Shown piece after piece: positions 5,912 to 7,882 of a stretch of 7,882 nt of DNA. The notes beneath the pieces were generated by a model that was not told the origin of the DNA, did no database searches, and saw only the letters and a list, made by a program, of their open reading frames with translations. Position 1 is the stretch's first letter. Every line of letters begins with the position of its first letter. The DNA is taken from assembly GCA_013362295.1 (NCBI GenBank), contig JABFWJ010000084.1, positions 1-7,882 of the forward strand, in the 5' to 3' direction. The translations under genes and the position numbers were made by a program. This DNA is from Thermoleophilia bacterium (lineage in GTDB: Bacteria; Actinomycetota; Thermoleophilia; Gaiellales; Gaiellaceae).

Positions 5912-7702
5912 TTACGGCAGGAGCGACGCCGGGGCCGGGACGACATCCGGGACAGCGAGGTCCGGATCCGTCTGGGCGGCCGCGACGTCCGCCGCCGTGG
6001 CCGGGACGCCGTCGCCGCCGGACGCGGAGTCACCTTCGGCCGCGTCCTCCTGCGCCGAGTCGGCCCAGGACATGTCTGCCCAGGACATGTCAGCCCACGA
6101 CATGTCGCTCCAGGACTGGTCAGCCCAGGACATGCTCGCCCAGGACTGATCCGCCCAGCTCATGTCGCTCCAGGACTGATCAGCCCAGGACATCGAGTTC
6201 CAGGACATGCTCGACTTCGCCGCGCCCGCCCAGCCCGCCGAGTCGAACGCGGGCAGCGTGGCGCCCGCCGGCGTCGAGACGAACCGTTCGAGGCCGAGGT
6301 TCGGGTTCGGCGTCGAGGCCGAGACGACCGCTCGGCTCGCCGTGCTCTCGCCCAGGCCGGCTGCTCTCGGGTTGGAGAGCACCCGGCGGGCCGTCCGCAT
6401 GAGCGCGCCCTTGACCTGATCCGGCGTCCAGTTCGGATGCCGCGCGAGCATCTGCGCGACGGTGCCCGACACGACGGGAGTCGAGAAGGACGTGCCCGAC
6501 AGCTGGATGCGGTCGGTGCCGACCATGTTCGCCGGCTTCAGCGTGGTGATCGCTGAGCCCGGGGCGATCGGGCCGACCATGTACCGACCCGGCGCCGCGA
6601 CCTCCGGCTTGTAGAAGCCGTCGTTCGTGTAGCCATAGGCCGACCAGGACGGCACCGTGTCGTCGAACGACCAGAAGGAGCTGCCGAGGTCGACCGCGCC
6701 CACGGTGATCACGAACGGGTCGTTGCCGGGCGAGTACCGCACGCCCGACGGCCCGGCCGCCGTGCCGTAGTTGCCCGCCGCCGCGACGACGGTCACGCCG
6801 CTGAACCAGAGCTTCTCGACGGCCTGATCGAGCGGGTCACGATAGAAGTTCGTGGCGTAGCTCGAGTGGAGCGAGAAGTTGGCGACGCGGATGTTGTACT
6901 TCGCCTTGTTGTCGAGGATCCACTGGCAGGCGGTGATGATGTCCGACGTCTTCGCCTGACCGTTCGCATCGATCACCTTGATCGAGACGAGCGGAGCGGT
7001 CGGAGCAGCACCGGCCAGATCCGAAGCGGCGCCCGCGGCGATGCCGGCCACGAACGTGCCGTGACCGCGCTGGTCGTCCATCGAGTCGTTGCCCGGAATC
7101 GTCGACAAGTTGACGCTCGCGAGCAGGCGGCTGCCGAAGTCGGCCCGGTTCTGGATGCCCGAGTCGACGACCGCGATCGTCGGGGTGGACTTGCTGTAGT
7201 AGGTCGTGTCGCCGTTCCAGAGCAGGGCGTTGCCCGAGTCCCACGGCCACAGCTGAGTGGACGACGTGGCGGACACTTTCACCGAAGCGTCAGGCGTGAC
7301 GGTGATGCCGGGGACGCCCTGGAGCTTCGTGATCTGCGAGGCCGGAACGGTCGCCTCGACCGCCCCGATCAGCGCCAGCTGCTTGATGTCCTTCTGGAAG
7401 ACACCGAGACCGGTCATCTTCGCGTTGGCGTCCGTGACGCCGCCGGCGCTCTGGACGATGACGTCAACCTTCCCCTTCGCGTTCAAGAGGCTGGGCGCGA
7501 TGAAGTTGTTCGCGATCGGGGTCGAGGCGTTCTTGCCCGGGTCCGCCGTCGCGGCGACCGGCGCCATCAACGCCAGCGCCAGGACTGTGACGACGATGCC
7601 ACGACCGCCCTTGCCCCAGAGCACGCTCGAACGGTCACCGCCCCGACCGCCGGTCCCCCACAGAGCGCTGTTCCGCTCCGTGCTGGCCCCGCGTTCGTTC
7701 AA
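5912..7702 (-). CDS. Secreted S8 (subtilisin) family serine protease with C-terminal Trp pentad repeats, copy 1
   Basis: 596 residues from the TTG at 7700-7702. The layout is that of its neighbour: two SxLWGxGGRG motifs (about 11-35), hydrophobic signal segment (36-50) ending ATA before DPGK, I9-like propeptide (about 77-143), catalytic D180 (VVDSGI), H214 (RGHGTFVAG), oxyanion N311 (AAAGNYG) and S405 (GTSFSTPV). Trp pentads occupy 498-548, with Trp at every fifth position from 501 to 546 (ten in a row), then an acidic Ala-rich tail. Most catalytic-domain residues are identical to the downstream copy, so the two are a tandem duplication; the junction before the pentads and the tail differ most. 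The paralogue's ATG is replaced by AGG here. TTG is preferred because AGGAG (7707-7711) lies 4 nt upstream. The frame is also open to a GTG at 7810, but that would read through the conserved leader. Function: extracellular proteolysis, substrate unknown. Confidence 0.9.
   Translation of the reverse strand: MNERGASTERNSALWGTGGRGGDRSSVLWGKGGRGIVVTVLALALMAPVAATADPGKNASTPIANNFIAPSLLNAKGKVDVIVQSAGGVTDANAKMTGLGVFQKDIKQLALIGAVEATVPASQITKLQGVPGITVTPDASVKVSATSSTQLWPWDSGNALLWNGDTTYYSKSTPTIAVVDSGIQNRADFGSRLLASVNLSTIPGNDSMDDQRGHGTFVAGIAAGAASDLAGAAPTAPLVSIKVIDANGQAKTSDIITACQWILDNKAKYNIRVANFSLHSSYATNFYRDPLDQAVEKLWFSGVTVVAAAGNYGTAAGPSGVRYSPGNDPFVITVGAVDLGSSFWSFDDTVPSWSAYGYTNDGFYKPEVAAPGRYMVGPIAPGSAITTLKPANMVGTDRIQLSGTSFSTPVVSGTVAQMLARHPNWTPDQVKGALMRTARRVLSNPRAAGLGESTASRAVVSASTPNPNLGLERFVSTPAGATLPAFDSAGWAGAAKSSMSWNSMSWADQSWSDMSWADQSWASMSWADQSWSDMSWADMSWADMSWADSAQEDAAEGDSASGGDGVPATAADVAAAQTDPDLAVPDVVPAPASLLP
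6059..6211 (-). repeat. 15-bp coding tandem repeat encoding Trp pentads (copy 1 protease)
   Basis: The same 15-bp period as in the paralogue, encoding ten consecutive pentads that end in Trp. The order NSMSW, ADQSW, SDMSW, ADQSW, ASMSW, ADQSW, SDMSW, ADMSW is identical to the other copy, so the array existed before the gene duplication. The last pentad is ADMSW here, where the paralogue has lost its Trp (ADLST). Confidence 0.9.
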
Positions 7703-7870
7703 TTGACTCCTGCACTCTCCTTTTCGCGCCGCAGCGCGTGCCGCAGAAACACTTGCCTCGGGCGTCCAAAAGGCCGCAGGGATACGCCCGAACGGTCGGA
7801 ACCTATGCACGAAAATGGTGTGGTCACTCCCCTCGAAGGGTGACGCGGCCTCACATTCCCTCGAATGAGG
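7703..7870 (-). promoter_or_regulatory. Conserved 5' leader of the copy 1 protease gene (candidate cis-regulatory RNA plus promoter)
   Basis: Homologous to the leader at 5678-5840. On the minus strand: hairpin ATTC-GAGG-GAAT (7855-7866), paired as in the paralogue but with A-T in place of G-C; GTGCATAGGTTCCGACC with a possible TAGGTT -10 (7800-7805); hairpin with perfect arms TCGGGCGT/ACGCCCGA (7758-7791); 14-nt hairpin (7725-7738); the old AAGGAGA (7716-7722); and a new AGGAG (7707-7711) in the place of the paralogue's start codon. A GTCAC/GTGAC pairing (7823-7844) is seen only in this copy. The true 5' boundary may lie outside the window. Confidence 0.6.
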
Positions 7871-7882
7871 GGCGGGCGGCTA

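Noticed and set aside
3632..6556. Plus-strand open frame of about 974 codons spanning both protease genes
   Set aside because: It runs through two intergenic regions and both terminator hairpins and encodes repetitive Arg-rich sequence; it is the antisense of the subtilase genes and their repeats.
7703..7810. Longer version of the first protease starting at GTG 7810
   Set aside because: The added 36 residues would be translated from the conserved structured leader, which in the paralogue is shifted by indels and not in frame.

Overview
The window is GC-rich and all four supported genes lie on the minus strand. The gene content suggests an actinobacterium, most likely a deep-branching soil lineage such as Thermoleophilia (Solirubrobacterales or Gaiellales). 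That placement rests on the style of the homing-endonuclease-associated repeat protein, the large membrane GGDEF/HD-GYP protein and the Trp-repeat S8 proteases. It is an inference from family resemblance, not a computed placement.

Layout in the direction of transcription, from high to low coordinates: (1) 7703-7882 is a leader region for the first protease. (2) 5912-7702 encodes a secreted subtilisin-family (S8) protease, followed by a hairpin at 5866-5889. (3) 5678-5840 is a second leader, clearly homologous to the first. (4) 3842-5677 encodes a tandem paralogue of the first protease, followed by a paralogous hairpin at 3793-3816. (5) 3658-3792 holds nested inverted repeats and the ribosome binding site of the next gene. 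(6) 901-3657 encodes a 918-residue membrane protein carrying both a GGDEF domain (c-di-GMP synthesis) and an HD-GYP domain (c-di-GMP breakdown), each preceded by its own multi-pass membrane region. (7) 556-900 has no gene but contains a 121-bp tandem repeat built of hairpins. (8) 1-555 is the N-terminal part of a protein made of homing-endonuclease-associated repeats, cut off by the window edge.

The most unusual material is the protease pair. Each protein has two Trp-containing SxLWGxGGRG motifs placed before a signal peptide, an I9-like propeptide, an intact Asp/His/Asn/Ser subtilase core, and a C-terminal array of five-residue repeats with Trp at every fifth position. The pentads fit the A(D/N)LXX consensus of pentapeptide-repeat proteins. 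The two genes also share a structured leader with pairing-preserving changes, while the start codon region itself has diverged (ATG in one copy, probably TTG in the other). The second unusual item is the 121-bp repeat, whose hairpins pair better on the minus (transcribed) strand because differences fall as G-U wobbles and one compensatory change. Nothing in the sequence directly ties the c-di-GMP enzyme to the proteases; they share orientation but are separated by a terminator-like hairpin.
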